Shown one piece after another: positions 1 through 8,267 of a stretch of DNA of 64,000 nt. The notes beneath the pieces are model-generated. The model saw nothing but the letters and a program-made list of their open reading frames with translations. It was not told where the DNA came from and ran no database searches. This DNA is from Paenibacillus thiaminolyticus (GTDB lineage: Bacteria > Bacillota > Bacilli > Paenibacillales > Paenibacillaceae). The stretch covers positions 4,295,001 through 4,359,000 of the forward strand of contig NZ_CP041405.1 in NCBI RefSeq assembly GCF_007066085.1. Reading direction: 5' to 3'. The stretch's first letter is position 1. Each line of letters begins with the position of its first letter. The position numbers were made by a program, and so were the translations under genes.

Positions 1-902
1 ATCAGCAGCATGTTGACCACGGCGGCCCGGTTCGCTTCCTCCAGCAGCACATGCTTGGGAATGATTTTGATAAGCGTCATATTGACCAGCGGCGTCTCGA
101 CCCGCTCATGAACGAGGAGGGAGCCGTTCGCTTCGATGCTGCCGCTTGGCGACGCCAGGAACGGGGCAAGATCGTGTCCAGTCTCCTGGAACGGGCGCCC
201 GATCGCCTCTCGATCCCCCGAGTAGAAAATGACGCCCTCGTCATCGACCAGATAGAACTGCTCCTTGTCCCGGACATAGAGCTGATCTGCAATCCGAGAC
301 AGCGCTTCCAATTTGACGTCAATGGACAGATAGCCCAGCCGCTCGCTGGATGGCATGCGGTAGATGGGACGGTGGAGCGTGAATACTTGAATGCTCGGGA
401 AATAATAAGGCGACGCGTTGAAGCCGTACATTCCGCTCAGATGGGTCGGCTGCATGCTGATGCCATCCTGCGCATAGCGCCGGACGTTCTCGTCGAGCGC
501 AACGTCATGCATGCGCCGCGGCAGGCTTTGGATGACGAGCGTAGCCCGCTGCTGCTTGCTCCGGTATAAATAAACCTGCCAGATGTCGCCCATCGCGGCG
601 GCGATATTTTGCAAGGAGACATAGGTATTCGCTTCTGCGGTGTAATCGTCATAGCCCAATTCGAGCTGCCGGAAAAATTCATGATCCGTATAGACCGCTA
701 ATGAGGTCCGGTTCAAATTGTCCAGCAGGTTGCCGAGATTGGTCTTCCCTTGGAACATAAGCTGACGGTTCTCTTCGATGGCCCGCCGCTTCAATGAGTC
801 GGTCGTATAGCTGTAAGACACGACCATTGTCGCGACCGTCGGCACGATCGTCGCAATCAGCATGAAGAGAATAAGCTTGGTGCGGATGCTGTTCCAACGC
901 AT
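1..902 (-). CDS. YesM-like sensor histidine kinase, N-terminal part (cut by window edge)
   Basis: The frame stays open from an ATG at 902 to the left edge, giving 300 codons without a stop. It begins MRWNSIRTKLILFMLIATIV, a short basic N-terminus followed by one membrane segment (about residues 8-30). A long extracytoplasmic region follows with the look of a double-Cache sensor (YLSIDVKLEALSRI, then FYLVDDEGVIFYSG), and a second membrane segment begins at the edge. This is the architecture of YesM/LytS-type kinases that pair with AraC-type YesN regulators and control nearby sugar transporters. HAMP and kinase domains lie outside the window. It diverges from the CUT1 permease gene at 1068, so it probably senses the substrate of that transporter; this is inference. 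Confidence 0.85.
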   Translation of the reverse strand, partial: MRWNSIRTKLILFMLIATIVPTVATMVVSYSYTTDSLKRRAIEENRQLMFQGKTNLGNLLDNLNRTSLAVYTDHEFFRQLELGYDDYTAEANTYVSLQNIAAAMGDIWQVYLYRSKQQRATLVIQSLPRRMHDVALDENVRRYAQDGISMQPTHLSGMYGFNASPYYFPSIQVFTLHRPIYRMPSSERLGYLSIDVKLEALSRIADQLYVRDKEQFYLVDDEGVIFYSGDREAIGRPFQETGHDLAPFLASPSGSIEANGSLLVHERVETPLVNMTLIKIIPKHVLLEEANRAAVVNMLL

Positions 903-986
903 AGATGTTCAACTCCTCCGGTCACAGTGTACCCGTTCCGCAGGGAGCGGTCAATATATTGCACCTTTTCGTTCATCAGCAGCGGT

Positions 987-1000
987 GGCAACCGCTTACA
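987..1000 (+). promoter_or_regulatory. cre-like CcpA site upstream of sugar permease operon
   Basis: GGCAACCGCTTACA matches the catabolite-response consensus TGNAANCGNTNNCA at every fixed position except the first. It lies 68 bp upstream of the permease ATG and just before a -10-like CATACT (1009-1014). The promoter of the binding-protein gene has the same arrangement, with a perfect cre at 2890. Confidence 0.5.
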
Positions 1001-1067
1001 TCGGGCGTCATACTAGAGGTATTCCTGAACACGAATGAAATTCATAACATGAAAAGGGGAGAGGCGA

Positions 1068-1949
1068 ATGTCGCGCAAAACATGGTCTCAAGTCGGACAA
1101 CAGCTTTTTTTCATCGGCCCGGCGGCATTCTTTTTTACGATTATCGTTGTCTTTCCGTTCCTGCTCGGCATGTACTATTCTTTCACCGATTGGAATGGAG
1201 TGTCGGGGTCGGTAACCTGGGTAGGACTCGATAATTTCAGACAAATCTTCGCGAATGGCTCGGATTTCTTCCCGGCCTTCTGGTTCACGCTGCGGTTCAC
1301 GGTGGCAGGCATCGTATTGACGAACCTGATTGGCTTCCTGTTCGCTTACGTGCTGACGAAGCCGCTCAAGTTGCGCAATGCGCTGCGCACCGTCTTCTTC
1401 ATGCCGAACGTCATCGGCGGCCTGCTGCTTGGCTTCATTTGGCAGTTCATCTTCGTCAAGGGCTTCGCCGCAATCGGCGAGCTGACGGGCATCGGCTTCT
1501 TCAATCTGCCGTGGCTCGGCGACGAGACGACGGCGTTCTGGGGCATTATTATCGTCTTCGTCTGGCAGACGGCCGGTTACTTGATGGTTATCTATATCGC
1601 GGCGATGACGAACATTCCGAAGGATGTGCTCGAAGCGGCCGAGATTGACGGCGCTTCCCGCGGGCAGGTGCTGCGCCACGTCATCGTGCCGCTCGTCATG
1701 CCGGCGGTGACGGTCTGCTTGTTCCTGGCCATTTCCTGGTCGTTCAAAATGTTCGACCTGAACCTGTCGCTCACGAAGGGCGGCCCGTTTAAATCGACGG
1801 AATCGGTTGCGCTGAACATTTATTTGGAGGCGTTCCAAAATAACCGCTACGGTCTCGGTACGGCCAAAGCGCTCTTGTTCTTCGTTATCGTCGCCGTCAT
1901 TACCCTGATTCAGGTGAAAATCACCAAGAGCAAGGAGGTGGAGAGCTGA
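1068..1949 (+). CDS. Carbohydrate ABC transporter permease (CUT1, MalF type)
   Basis: A 293-residue inner-membrane permease with six hydrophobic segments. The first follows the N-terminal QVGQQLFFIGPAAFFFT. The EAA loop that docks the ATPase is seen as DVLEAAEIDGASRGQVLRHV at about residues 189-208. Family membership (binding-protein-dependent sugar permeases) is clear; the exact sugar cannot be read. The ATG is chosen because GGGGAGAGG lies 6-8 nt upstream. Its stop overlaps the next start (TGATG at 1947-1951), so the two permeases are translationally coupled. No ATPase is encoded here, so a shared MsmX/MsmK-type ATPase elsewhere is expected. A cre-like site upstream suggests CcpA repression, and the divergent YesM-like kinase suggests induction by a two-component system. 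Confidence 0.92.
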   Translation: MSRKTWSQVGQQLFFIGPAAFFFTIIVVFPFLLGMYYSFTDWNGVSGSVTWVGLDNFRQIFANGSDFFPAFWFTLRFTVAGIVLTNLIGFLFAYVLTKPLKLRNALRTVFFMPNVIGGLLLGFIWQFIFVKGFAAIGELTGIGFFNLPWLGDETTAFWGIIIVFVWQTAGYLMVIYIAAMTNIPKDVLEAAEIDGASRGQVLRHVIVPLVMPAVTVCLFLAISWSFKMFDLNLSLTKGGPFKSTESVALNIYLEAFQNNRYGLGTAKALLFFVIVAVITLIQVKITKSKEVES

Positions 1950-2785
1950 TGGAATCCGCGCGCAAATACGGCGGCCGTCTGCTCCTGACCGAAGGACTGA
2001 TGGTGCTGGCCGGACTCGTCTTTCTCGTTCCGTTCTATTTTTTGCTTGTCAATTCCGTCAAATCGTTCGGCGATCTGTTGAGCAATGCCGCAAGCTGGCC
2101 TGTCTCCTTCGAATGGGAGAACTATCGCAAGGCGTGGGAGATGACGCAATTCCCGCAGGCGTTCAGCAATTCGCTGCTTGTGACAGTCGCCGGCATTCTG
2201 CTTATCGGTCTTTTCAGCGCCATGGCCGCTTACCGGATGGTGCGGCATAATTCCCGGTTCAACCGGTTCCTGTTCATGGTGTTCGTCGCGGCGATGGTCA
2301 TTCCGTTCCAATCCATCATGATCCCGCTCGTCAAGGTGACGGGAACCTTGCATCTCATGGACAGCATCTGGGGATTGCTCATCTGTTATCTCGGCTTCGG
2401 GGCGCCGCTCTCGATCTTCCTGTTCCACGGCTTCGTCAAGTCGGTACCGGCAGAAATTGAAGAGGCGGCGGTCGTCGATGGCTGTTCCCCGTATGCGGTC
2501 TTCTGGCGGATCGTGCTGCCGCTGCTGAAGCCGATGTTCGTGACGGTGGCGATTTTGAACAGCTTGTGGATCTGGAACGACTACCTGCTTCCGTCCCTTA
2601 TGCTGCAGAGCGCGGAGCTGCGCACCATTCCGCTGGCGACCTATGCGTTCTTCGGGCAATATACGAAGCAGTGGGATTTGGCGCTGCCGGCGCTCGTGCT
2701 GGGCATCACGCCGATCGTCGTCTTCTTCCTGGCGATGCAGCGCTATATTATCGAAGGGATTACGGCCGGATCGGTTAAAGGGTAA
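1949..2785 (+). CDS. Carbohydrate ABC transporter permease (CUT1, MalG type)
   Basis: The 278-residue partner of the preceding permease. It has six membrane segments and the family EAA motif (EIEEAAVVDGCSPYAVFWRI, about residues 168-187). The C-terminus RYIIEGITAGSVKG is typical of MalG/MsmG-type subunits. It starts inside the stop codon of the upstream gene (AAGGAGGTGGAGAGCTG precedes the ATG), so the two are made in equal amounts. About 370 bp separate it from the binding-protein gene, which has its own cre and promoter. Confidence 0.92.
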   Translation: MESARKYGGRLLLTEGLMVLAGLVFLVPFYFLLVNSVKSFGDLLSNAASWPVSFEWENYRKAWEMTQFPQAFSNSLLVTVAGILLIGLFSAMAAYRMVRHNSRFNRFLFMVFVAAMVIPFQSIMIPLVKVTGTLHLMDSIWGLLICYLGFGAPLSIFLFHGFVKSVPAEIEEAAVVDGCSPYAVFWRIVLPLLKPMFVTVAILNSLWIWNDYLLPSLMLQSAELRTIPLATYAFFGQYTKQWDLALPALVLGITPIVVFFLAMQRYIIEGITAGSVKG

Positions 2786-2889
2786 ACGGTATGCCTCAAT
2801 TGGTACGTCATTACCCATCGGCCGCAGGCTGGAAGCATCCCTGATCTTCGATGGTCAATGAATTGCACCTGTTCGGTCAATTCTCTCGG

Positions 2890-2903
2890 TGTAACCGCTT
2901 GCA
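2890..2903 (+). promoter_or_regulatory. cre site (CcpA) upstream of sugar-binding lipoprotein gene
   Basis: TGTAACCGCTTGCA fits TGNAANCGNTNNCA at all fixed positions. It lies about 250 bp upstream of the binding-protein ATG and immediately upstream of a TATACT -10-like hexamer (2914-2919). The surroundings resemble the promoter at 959-1014 (both start TTGCACC), so the two transcripts of this transporter appear to share control. Confidence 0.65.
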
Positions 2904-3000
2904 TGATAGGCCTTATACTGAAGAGGAAGCAAGCGGCTGTCACTGCCGCAGACGGCGGATCGTCGGCCTTCATAGCCCTTCATAATACAGTTAAACTGCA

Positions 3001-3107
3001 CAACGATTAAGTTACAAACGATTAAGTTACAAACGATTAAGTTACAAACGATTAAGTTACAAACCATTAAGTTACGCAACCATTAAGTTACACAACAGTT
3101 AAGCTAC
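3001..3107 (+). repeat. Seven tandem 15-16 bp repeats in the leader of the binding-protein gene
   Basis: The unit AACGATTAAGTTACA is repeated head to tail: four nearly identical 15-bp copies (3001-3060), then AAACCATTAAGTTAC, then two 16-bp variants. A possible degenerate copy (ACAGTTAAACTGCA) precedes at about 2987-3000. The array is AT-rich in a GC-rich setting and lies between the cre/promoter and the ribosome-binding site, so it would be transcribed as an unstructured leader if the 2914 promoter is used. Confidence 0.9.
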
Positions 3108-3153
3108 ACAACAGCATCAAAATCAGGTATACACATAAGGGGAGGTCTAGCAA

Positions 3154-4449
3154 ATGAGACGAATGGCACAATGGTCGTTGGTCATGATTCTGGCGGTATC
3201 GGTAATGCTCGCGGGCTGCGGAGCGAAGGACGCGGGCGGAGATGCGTCCTCTTCAACCGGGACGGATGCCAAGCAGGACGTGAAGACGGTGAAGATTTTC
3301 CAATTCAAGGTTGAAATCGCGGAGGCGCTGAACCGGCTGAAGGGGGAATTCGAGAAGGAGCACCCGAACATCAAGCTTGATATTCAGACAGTTGGCGGCG
3401 GAGCGGATTATGGCGCTGCGCTCAAGGCCAAATTCGCAGGCAATGATGCGCCCGACATCTTCAATAACGGCGGCTTCCAGGAGCTGACGACCTGGTTCGA
3501 GCATCTGGAGGATCTGTCGGATCAGCCGTGGGTGAAGGACGTGCTCCCGCTGGCGAAGGAACCGATGACACAGGACGGCAAGCTGTACGGCATGCCGATG
3601 AACCTGGAGGGGTACGGCTTCATCTACAATAAGGATCTGTTCGCCAAGGCGGGAATTACCGAAGTGCCGAAGACGCTGGCTGAGTTGGAGGATGCCGCGA
3701 AGAAGCTGCAGGCAGCCGGGATTACGCCATTTGCCAACGGCTATCAGGAATGGTGGATTCTCGGAATTCATAACTTGAACGTCGCTTTCGCGCAGCAGCC
3801 GGATACGAATGCCTTTATTCAGGGGCTGAGCGACGGCAGCGCGAAGTTCAAGGGCAATCCGGAGTTCGAGAACTGGGTGAACCTGCTTGACCTGACGGTG
3901 AAGTACGGCAACAAAAACCCGCTGACGACCGACTATAACACGCAGGTGACGCTGTTCGCCAAGGGCGAAGCCGCCATGATGCAGCAGGGCAACTGGACCC
4001 AGGTTCAGATCGACGGCATCGACCCGAACTTGAATCTCGGCGTGCTTCCGATGCCGATTGACAATGATGCGGCGAAGAATGACAAGCTGCTCGTCGGCGT
4101 ACCGAACAACTGGGTCGTCAACAAGAACTCCAAGGTGAAGGAAGAAGCGAAGACGTTCCTGAACTGGATGGTTACCTCCGATATCGGCAAGGAGTATATT
4201 GCCAAGGAGTTCAAGTTCATTCCGGCTATGTCGACGATCGACGCGACGGCGGATGATCTGGGCGACATCGCGGCCGATGTAATGCAGTATAGCCAGGACA
4301 ATCGCGTCCTGAGCTGGAACTGGTTCAAATACCCGGATGGCGCCACGCAGGAATTCGGGAACTCGATTCAGGCCTATATCGCGGGCAAAGCCGACAAGGA
4401 TAAAATGTTCGATGAATTCCAAAAGGCCTGGGACAATCTGAAAAAGTAA
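3154..4449 (+). CDS. Sugar ABC transporter substrate-binding lipoprotein
   Basis: A 431-residue family-1 solute-binding protein. The signal peptide ends in the lipobox LAGC (Cys22), followed by a polar linker and a maltose-binding-type fold (SBP_bac_1). Landmarks are the early FEKEHPNIKLDIQTVGGG strand, YGMPMNLEGYGFIYNKDLF in the hinge region (about residues 147-165) and a C-terminal EFQKAWDNLKK helix. It captures the sugar at the membrane surface for the permeases at 1068-2785. GGGGAGG sits about 9 nt before the ATG. A strong hairpin terminator follows. The ligand is unknown; the YesM-like kinase and cre context suggest a plant or host oligosaccharide. Confidence 0.92.
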   Translation: MRRMAQWSLVMILAVSVMLAGCGAKDAGGDASSSTGTDAKQDVKTVKIFQFKVEIAEALNRLKGEFEKEHPNIKLDIQTVGGGADYGAALKAKFAGNDAPDIFNNGGFQELTTWFEHLEDLSDQPWVKDVLPLAKEPMTQDGKLYGMPMNLEGYGFIYNKDLFAKAGITEVPKTLAELEDAAKKLQAAGITPFANGYQEWWILGIHNLNVAFAQQPDTNAFIQGLSDGSAKFKGNPEFENWVNLLDLTVKYGNKNPLTTDYNTQVTLFAKGEAAMMQQGNWTQVQIDGIDPNLNLGVLPMPIDNDAAKNDKLLVGVPNNWVVNKNSKVKEEAKTFLNWMVTSDIGKEYIAKEFKFIPAMSTIDATADDLGDIAADVMQYSQDNRVLSWNWFKYPDGATQEFGNSIQAYIAGKADKDKMFDEFQKAWDNLKK

Positions 4450-4480
4450 GCCTGAACTGCGAACCGGATATAATGCATCA

Positions 4481-4512
4481 GGGGCTGTTCCCGCTATGGG
4501 AGCGGCCCCTTA
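4481..4512 (+). terminator. Rho-independent-like terminator after binding-protein gene
   Basis: GGGGCTGTTCCC (4481-4492) pairs with GGGAGCGGCCCC (4498-4509) across a 5-nt loop. The T-tract is short (TTAACT), so termination may be partial. Confidence 0.6.
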
Positions 4513-4631
4513 ACTGTGCTTCCCCATTCTTGTCATGGTAACTCCATAGAAAAGTAATCGATATTATAGAAGACTTTCGAAGTTCGATACTATACTTTGG
4601 TTGTAGCTGTAAAGAAAGGAGGAGAGGTTTT

Positions 4632-5234
4632 ATGAACAAAAGATTAATTGTGTTTGTTGTCGTGTTACTGTTTTTTTCTTTTTTTATCGTAATGTACAAT
4701 AGTAGTTCAAAAACCATACAAGAAGCACTAAGCACATCACATCCGGAGCGGATCGATATTATCCATGAAGAAAACACGAAGCATGGTATTATCGTCTTTT
4801 ACCATCAACTGAGTAACAATGATTTTTCAGTGGCTGTTGTAAAAAAAAGATTCGGTAACTATAAAGTGATTTATAGTGGTGCACAAGGAGATATTAATTC
4901 ATCGCTAGATCGGTTTGGTTTTACGTATATGTATTTTCCGGGTATAGGAAAAACATCCTCCCCTATGTATTTTGGCATGATTAGAAATCCAGAGATAACT
5001 CAAATTAAAATTATTGAAAAGGAACGGAATAGGGAAGCGCAAGCTAAAATTATTGAGGGGACAGATGCCAGAGTTTGGTTAATGGATATGGAGGGATTTG
5101 AGGGAACCGAATTCCAAATCATAGCGCTCACTAAGGATAACAAGGAAATTTCTAAAAGTGATGACACTATATCTGCGCAAGTATCTGATGCCGATTATAA
5201 ACCTACAAAAAGTAAGGAATTAAAAGGTAAATAG
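4632..5234 (+). CDS. AT-rich hypothetical membrane-anchored protein
   Basis: A 200-residue protein of unknown family. It has an N-terminal signal anchor (MNKRLIVFVVVLLFFSFFIV), then a soluble, beta-rich extracytoplasmic domain with no cysteine and no catalytic motif I recognise. A good ribosome-binding site (GGAGGAGAGG) sits 5-12 nt before the ATG. Base composition and codon choice are clearly more AT-rich than the flanking genes, and it borders a repeat-filled gap, which points to recent acquisition. It forms a single-gene unit. It may be an anchored sensor, cell-surface or immunity-type protein, but no function can be assigned. Confidence 0.75.
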   Translation: MNKRLIVFVVVLLFFSFFIVMYNSSSKTIQEALSTSHPERIDIIHEENTKHGIIVFYHQLSNNDFSVAVVKKRFGNYKVIYSGAQGDINSSLDRFGFTYMYFPGIGKTSSPMYFGMIRNPEITQIKIIEKERNREAQAKIIEGTDARVWLMDMEGFEGTEFQIIALTKDNKEISKSDDTISAQVSDADYKPTKSKELKGK

Positions 5235-5312
5235 GGTTAAACTGGATAGTGAGAAAGTCTCATAGTAAACCCTTCTAGGCCATTCCAAGGGCAGATGCCA
5301 GTTTACAAATGA

Positions 5313-5428
5313 TGCTTATCCTCATGCTGTGAATCTCATGTTGTGAATCTCATGGTGAGCATCCTCGCTGAGCATCCTCATGCCGTGCATCCTCATGCCG
5401 CGCACCCTCACCTCATGCCGTGCATCCT
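5313..5428 (+). repeat. Degenerate ~15 bp tandem repeat
   Basis: About seven imperfect copies of a unit close to GTGCATCCTCATGCC, with variants GTGAATCTCATGTT, GAGCATCCTCGCT and GCGCACCCTCACC. It lies directly upstream of the palindromic array at 5433-6069. A similar 16-bp tandem array precedes the second palindromic array at 57.9 kb. Confidence 0.7.
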
Positions 5429-5432
5429 TAGA

Positions 5433-6069
5433 AAATTACTGCAAAAGCGCCGTATTGTCTCGCTAAAATTTCTTATTCCCACCAAATTCCTGCGACAGCG
5501 CAGCAATTCCCCTACTAATTTCTAATTTGAGCCGATATCGTTCCAAATTGATGTAAATTTGCGGGACTCGAATTGTCGCAAGCCGGCTTTGGGGGAAAGC
5601 CTGCGTTTACAGGCCGTTGAAAATCCCCATGGACTTTTTAACGGCCTGATTTTACGGGATCCAAGAGTCCGCGTCGGATCCTGGGGGCATCATCGCCTTC
5701 AGGAAGCATCATTGCCTCCTGGGGTTTGAACGTGTGGAGGGAATTGCTGCTATTTTACAGGAATTTTGGCTCAATGAGTCCACATCCCGAGGAATTGCTG
5801 CAAATCTACAGCATTTTAGGCCCTTTTGCTTCAAGCCGAAGCGAAACGGGTGAAATTCCTGCAGTTTTGCAGGATTCCCTTTCTGGGAAAGTCGTCCATA
5901 TCGAATTGCTGTATTTGCGCAGGATTTCGCTTGCCTAATAAGCGTAGAAATCGTGCAGTTTTGCAGATTTCGCTTACCGATTAGGCGTGTCTGGAGAAAT
6001 CGTGGAGTTTTGCGGATTTCGCCTACCGGATAGACGTGCCTAGGGTAATGGTGCAGTTTTCAGGCCGTT
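5433..6069 (+). repeat. Array of degenerate palindromic repeats (locus A)
   Basis: About ten copies of a ~24-bp imperfect palindrome of the form AATTCCTGC, 5-7 nt, GCAGGAATT. Clear copies are at 5484-5508, 5741-5766, 5791-5817, 5853-5876, 5903-5926, 5948-5971 and 5997-6020, with weaker ones at 5433, 5544 and 6046. From 5741 on, starts are 45-62 bp apart, mostly near 50. Spacers often carry a second small palindrome (CGCTTGCC..AAGCG, CGCTTACC..AGGCG). A hairpin CAGGCCGTT/AACGGCCTG (5610-5648) lies inside the array and a second left arm is at 6061-6069. No coding potential was found. The same family recurs at 57872-58057. Confidence 0.75.
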
Positions 6070-6363
6070 GGAAAACCCCTGTTTTTTACGTGGAGATTGT
6101 CCATTCTCCTACTCAAAACTTGGCACCCATAGCGTTTTAAATCGATTTTTTTCTACTAAGAGACGAGATCCGCCACATAAAAAATGAAGGGCCACAAAAT
6201 CCCTTGCACTTTCTCAACAGCCTGGTTTATGCAGCACTTTGGGAAGCTGCTGCCAATAACGGCTAGTAAAGTACGTTTGCATCGCCCCAGGCACCCCAGG
6301 ACACGGCCCAAAAGGAACCTGGCGGAACAGGCGGAATGAGGAACCGCATCACTTGCTGCGTTG

Positions 6364-6500
6364 GGAGCCGAATTTTGACGCGGAATGCGCTCTCGATCAA
6401 GGATGGGGCTTCGACTACGAGGGCGACGAGAGGACGGGGATACCCATATCCGCCGGCTCCGCGAGAAGATCGGGGAGCGCTTGATCAAGACGCTCGCGGA
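6364..6500 (+). pseudogene. Relic of an OmpR/PhoB-family response regulator (winged-helix end)
   Basis: Three overlapping frames each give a piece of the C-terminal winged helix of an OmpR-type regulator in the right order: RILTRNAL, then LDQGWGFDYEGDERT, then DTHIRRLREKIGERLIKT. In intact family members these segments are contiguous (LTR...LLDxVWGxDYxGDxRTVDTHIRRLREKIG...IKTV). Two frame changes and loss of the receiver domain show a decayed gene. No matching kinase gene lies nearby, and upstream sequence (6170-6360) shows no recognisable receiver. The rest of the gap 6070-6752 holds nothing else I can identify. Confidence 0.6.
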
Positions 6501-6752
6501 CCGGGATGCCTTGTATGGGGAAGACGCCGTTAAGTCCCGATCGGCCCCCATTTATGATGGCGGGAGGCGATCCCGTTCGGTATGGTTCCCGTTGCTGCCA
6601 AGGGGAAATTTTCCGTAACGGGAGATTTCTGGACCGGAAGATTCCAGTAACGCCAGACCAGGCTCCGGCAAAAAACAATTGACGTTCGCTCTCCCTATTC
6701 TTATAATACCCATTAACCATGTTGGAATTATAAGTTATCAGGAGGGCGGATC

Positions 6753-8141
6753 ATGAACGAACAATCTTGGATTATATTGCGGGACTGGAATGTCTATGCA
6801 AGCTGGGGCGTTGCCCTGCTGCTCGTCATTCTGCTGTGGTGGCTGGCGAAGAAGAAGGTCGGCTTCGGCTTGCGCGTGCTGCTGGCGATGGCGCTCGGGC
6901 TGACGTTGGGGGCGCTGTTCGGTCCGGCGGCTGCGGACGTCAGCATTCTGGGCTCGCTGTATGTCAGCCTTATCAAAATGGTGGTCATGCCGCTCGTCTT
7001 CGCCGCCATCATTACAAGCATTACTTCCGTTAAAGATCCGGCCGTCTTGAAAAAGCTCGGGACGAAGACCATTGCGCTCTTCCTGATTACGACCGCGATC
7101 GCGGCGGTTATCGGCCTGGGGACGGCGCTGGTCATCGATCCCGGTTCCGGCATCGCCCAGAACGGCGATGCGGCCCAAGATTTCCAGGCGCGCGAGATTC
7201 CGAGCTTCCGGCAGGTGATACTTGACCTCGTTCCGTCGAACCCGATTAACGAGATGGCTCAAGGCAAGGTAGTGCCGGTCATCATCTTCGCCGCGTTCAT
7301 CGCCGTCGCCATCATATTCGAAGGGACGCGGAACCCGGAGCGGGTCCAGCCGGTTCGTTCATTCTTCCAATCGTTCTCTCATATTATGTTCCGCGTCACC
7401 AAATTCGTTATCCGGCTGACGCCTTACGGAGTGCTTGGGCTCATGACATCGATGTCCGCGAAATACGGACTGTCCACCTTGAAGGAATTGGGCTGGTTCA
7501 TTATTGCTGTCTATGCGGCGTGCCTTATCCATATGATTATTACGTTCGGATCGCTTGTCGCATTCGGCGCCCGCGTCAATCCGATCCGGTTCTTCAAGAA
7601 GGCGTACCCGACGATGGCGGTCGCCTTCACGACGCGCAGCAGCTACGCTACGCTGCCTGTTAACCTGGAGGTGATTACGAAGCGGATGAAGGTCTCGGAC
7701 CGGATAGCCAGCTTCGTGGCGCCGCTCGGGGCGACAATTAACATGAACGGCTGCGGCGGCATCTACCCGGCTGTCGTCGCCGTGTTCATCGCCCGGGTCT
7801 ACGGCATTGATCTGAACATCGCCGATTATCTCCTTATCATCGGCGCCGCAACATTGGCTTCCGTCGGCGTGGCCGGCGTGCCGGGTCCGGCCTCGATCTC
7901 GACGACGGTCGTGCTGGTGCAGGCCGGTCTGCCGCTCGAGGGCTTCGCGCTTGTGCTCGGCGTGGATGCGATCGTCGATATGGCCCGCACCACGGTGAAC
8001 GCGACCGGAACGACCGTCGCCTCCCTGCTTGTCGCCAGCAGCGAGGGCGAATTCGACCGCGAGGCGTTCCATCACCAGCCGGACGGGGAGATTGACTTCA
8101 ACACGGAATCGGCGCCAAGCGAAGGGACCGTATCCGTGTAA
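6753..8141 (+). CDS. Dicarboxylate/amino acid:cation symporter (TcyP-like)
   Basis: A 462-residue secondary transporter of the DAACS family (glutamate/dicarboxylate/cystine type). Membrane segments start at about residue 17. The conserved inner-core elements are LIKMVVMPLVFAAIITS (about residues 73-89), the serine-rich re-entrant loop AFTTRSSYATLPVN and the NMNGCGGIYPAV segment. C-terminal DMARTTVNATGT binds substrate and cation in this family. The length is almost the same as B. subtilis TcyP (L-cystine uptake) and the pattern is closer to it than to GltP, but substrate is uncertain. GGAGGGCGG precedes the ATG. It is transcribed alone and ends at a strong hairpin shared with the convergent gene. 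Confidence 0.88.
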   Translation: MNEQSWIILRDWNVYASWGVALLLVILLWWLAKKKVGFGLRVLLAMALGLTLGALFGPAAADVSILGSLYVSLIKMVVMPLVFAAIITSITSVKDPAVLKKLGTKTIALFLITTAIAAVIGLGTALVIDPGSGIAQNGDAAQDFQAREIPSFRQVILDLVPSNPINEMAQGKVVPVIIFAAFIAVAIIFEGTRNPERVQPVRSFFQSFSHIMFRVTKFVIRLTPYGVLGLMTSMSAKYGLSTLKELGWFIIAVYAACLIHMIITFGSLVAFGARVNPIRFFKKAYPTMAVAFTTRSSYATLPVNLEVITKRMKVSDRIASFVAPLGATINMNGCGGIYPAVVAVFIARVYGIDLNIADYLLIIGAATLASVGVAGVPGPASISTTVVLVQAGLPLEGFALVLGVDAIVDMARTTVNATGTTVASLLVASSEGEFDREAFHHQPDGEIDFNTESAPSEGTVSV

Positions 8142-8222
8142 CCTCGAATTGGAGAAGACAACAATGACGGTGCTTTTACCGTATGAGGTAGGAGCGAATT
8201 GCGGGCCATCAAGCCCCCGACG

Positions 8223-8260
8223 AAGAACCCGCCAAGCCGGTTAGGCTTGGCGGGTTCTTA
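8223..8260. terminator. Bidirectional terminator
   Basis: AAGAACCCGCCAAGCC (8223-8238) pairs perfectly with GGCTTGGCGGGTTCTT across a 5-nt loop. It lies between two convergent genes (ending at 8141 and 8268) and can serve both. Confidence 0.85.
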
Positions 8261-8267
8261 TGCTGAA

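Noticed and set aside
1008-2818. Long antisense open frames opposite the permease genes (also opposite the binding-protein, cta, mdx, SNF2 and cadA genes)
   Set aside because: They are Arg/His/Gln-rich shadows of GC-rich genes, without ribosome-binding sites or domains.
5741-6069. CRISPR array
   Set aside because: Spacing is regular (~50 bp), but repeats are only loosely similar and palindromic, spacers are partly related to each other, and no cas genes are present.
6160-6720. Intact gene in the gap before the symporter
   Set aside because: Open frames here are short and in conflict; the only protein-like signal is the response-regulator relic spread over three frames.
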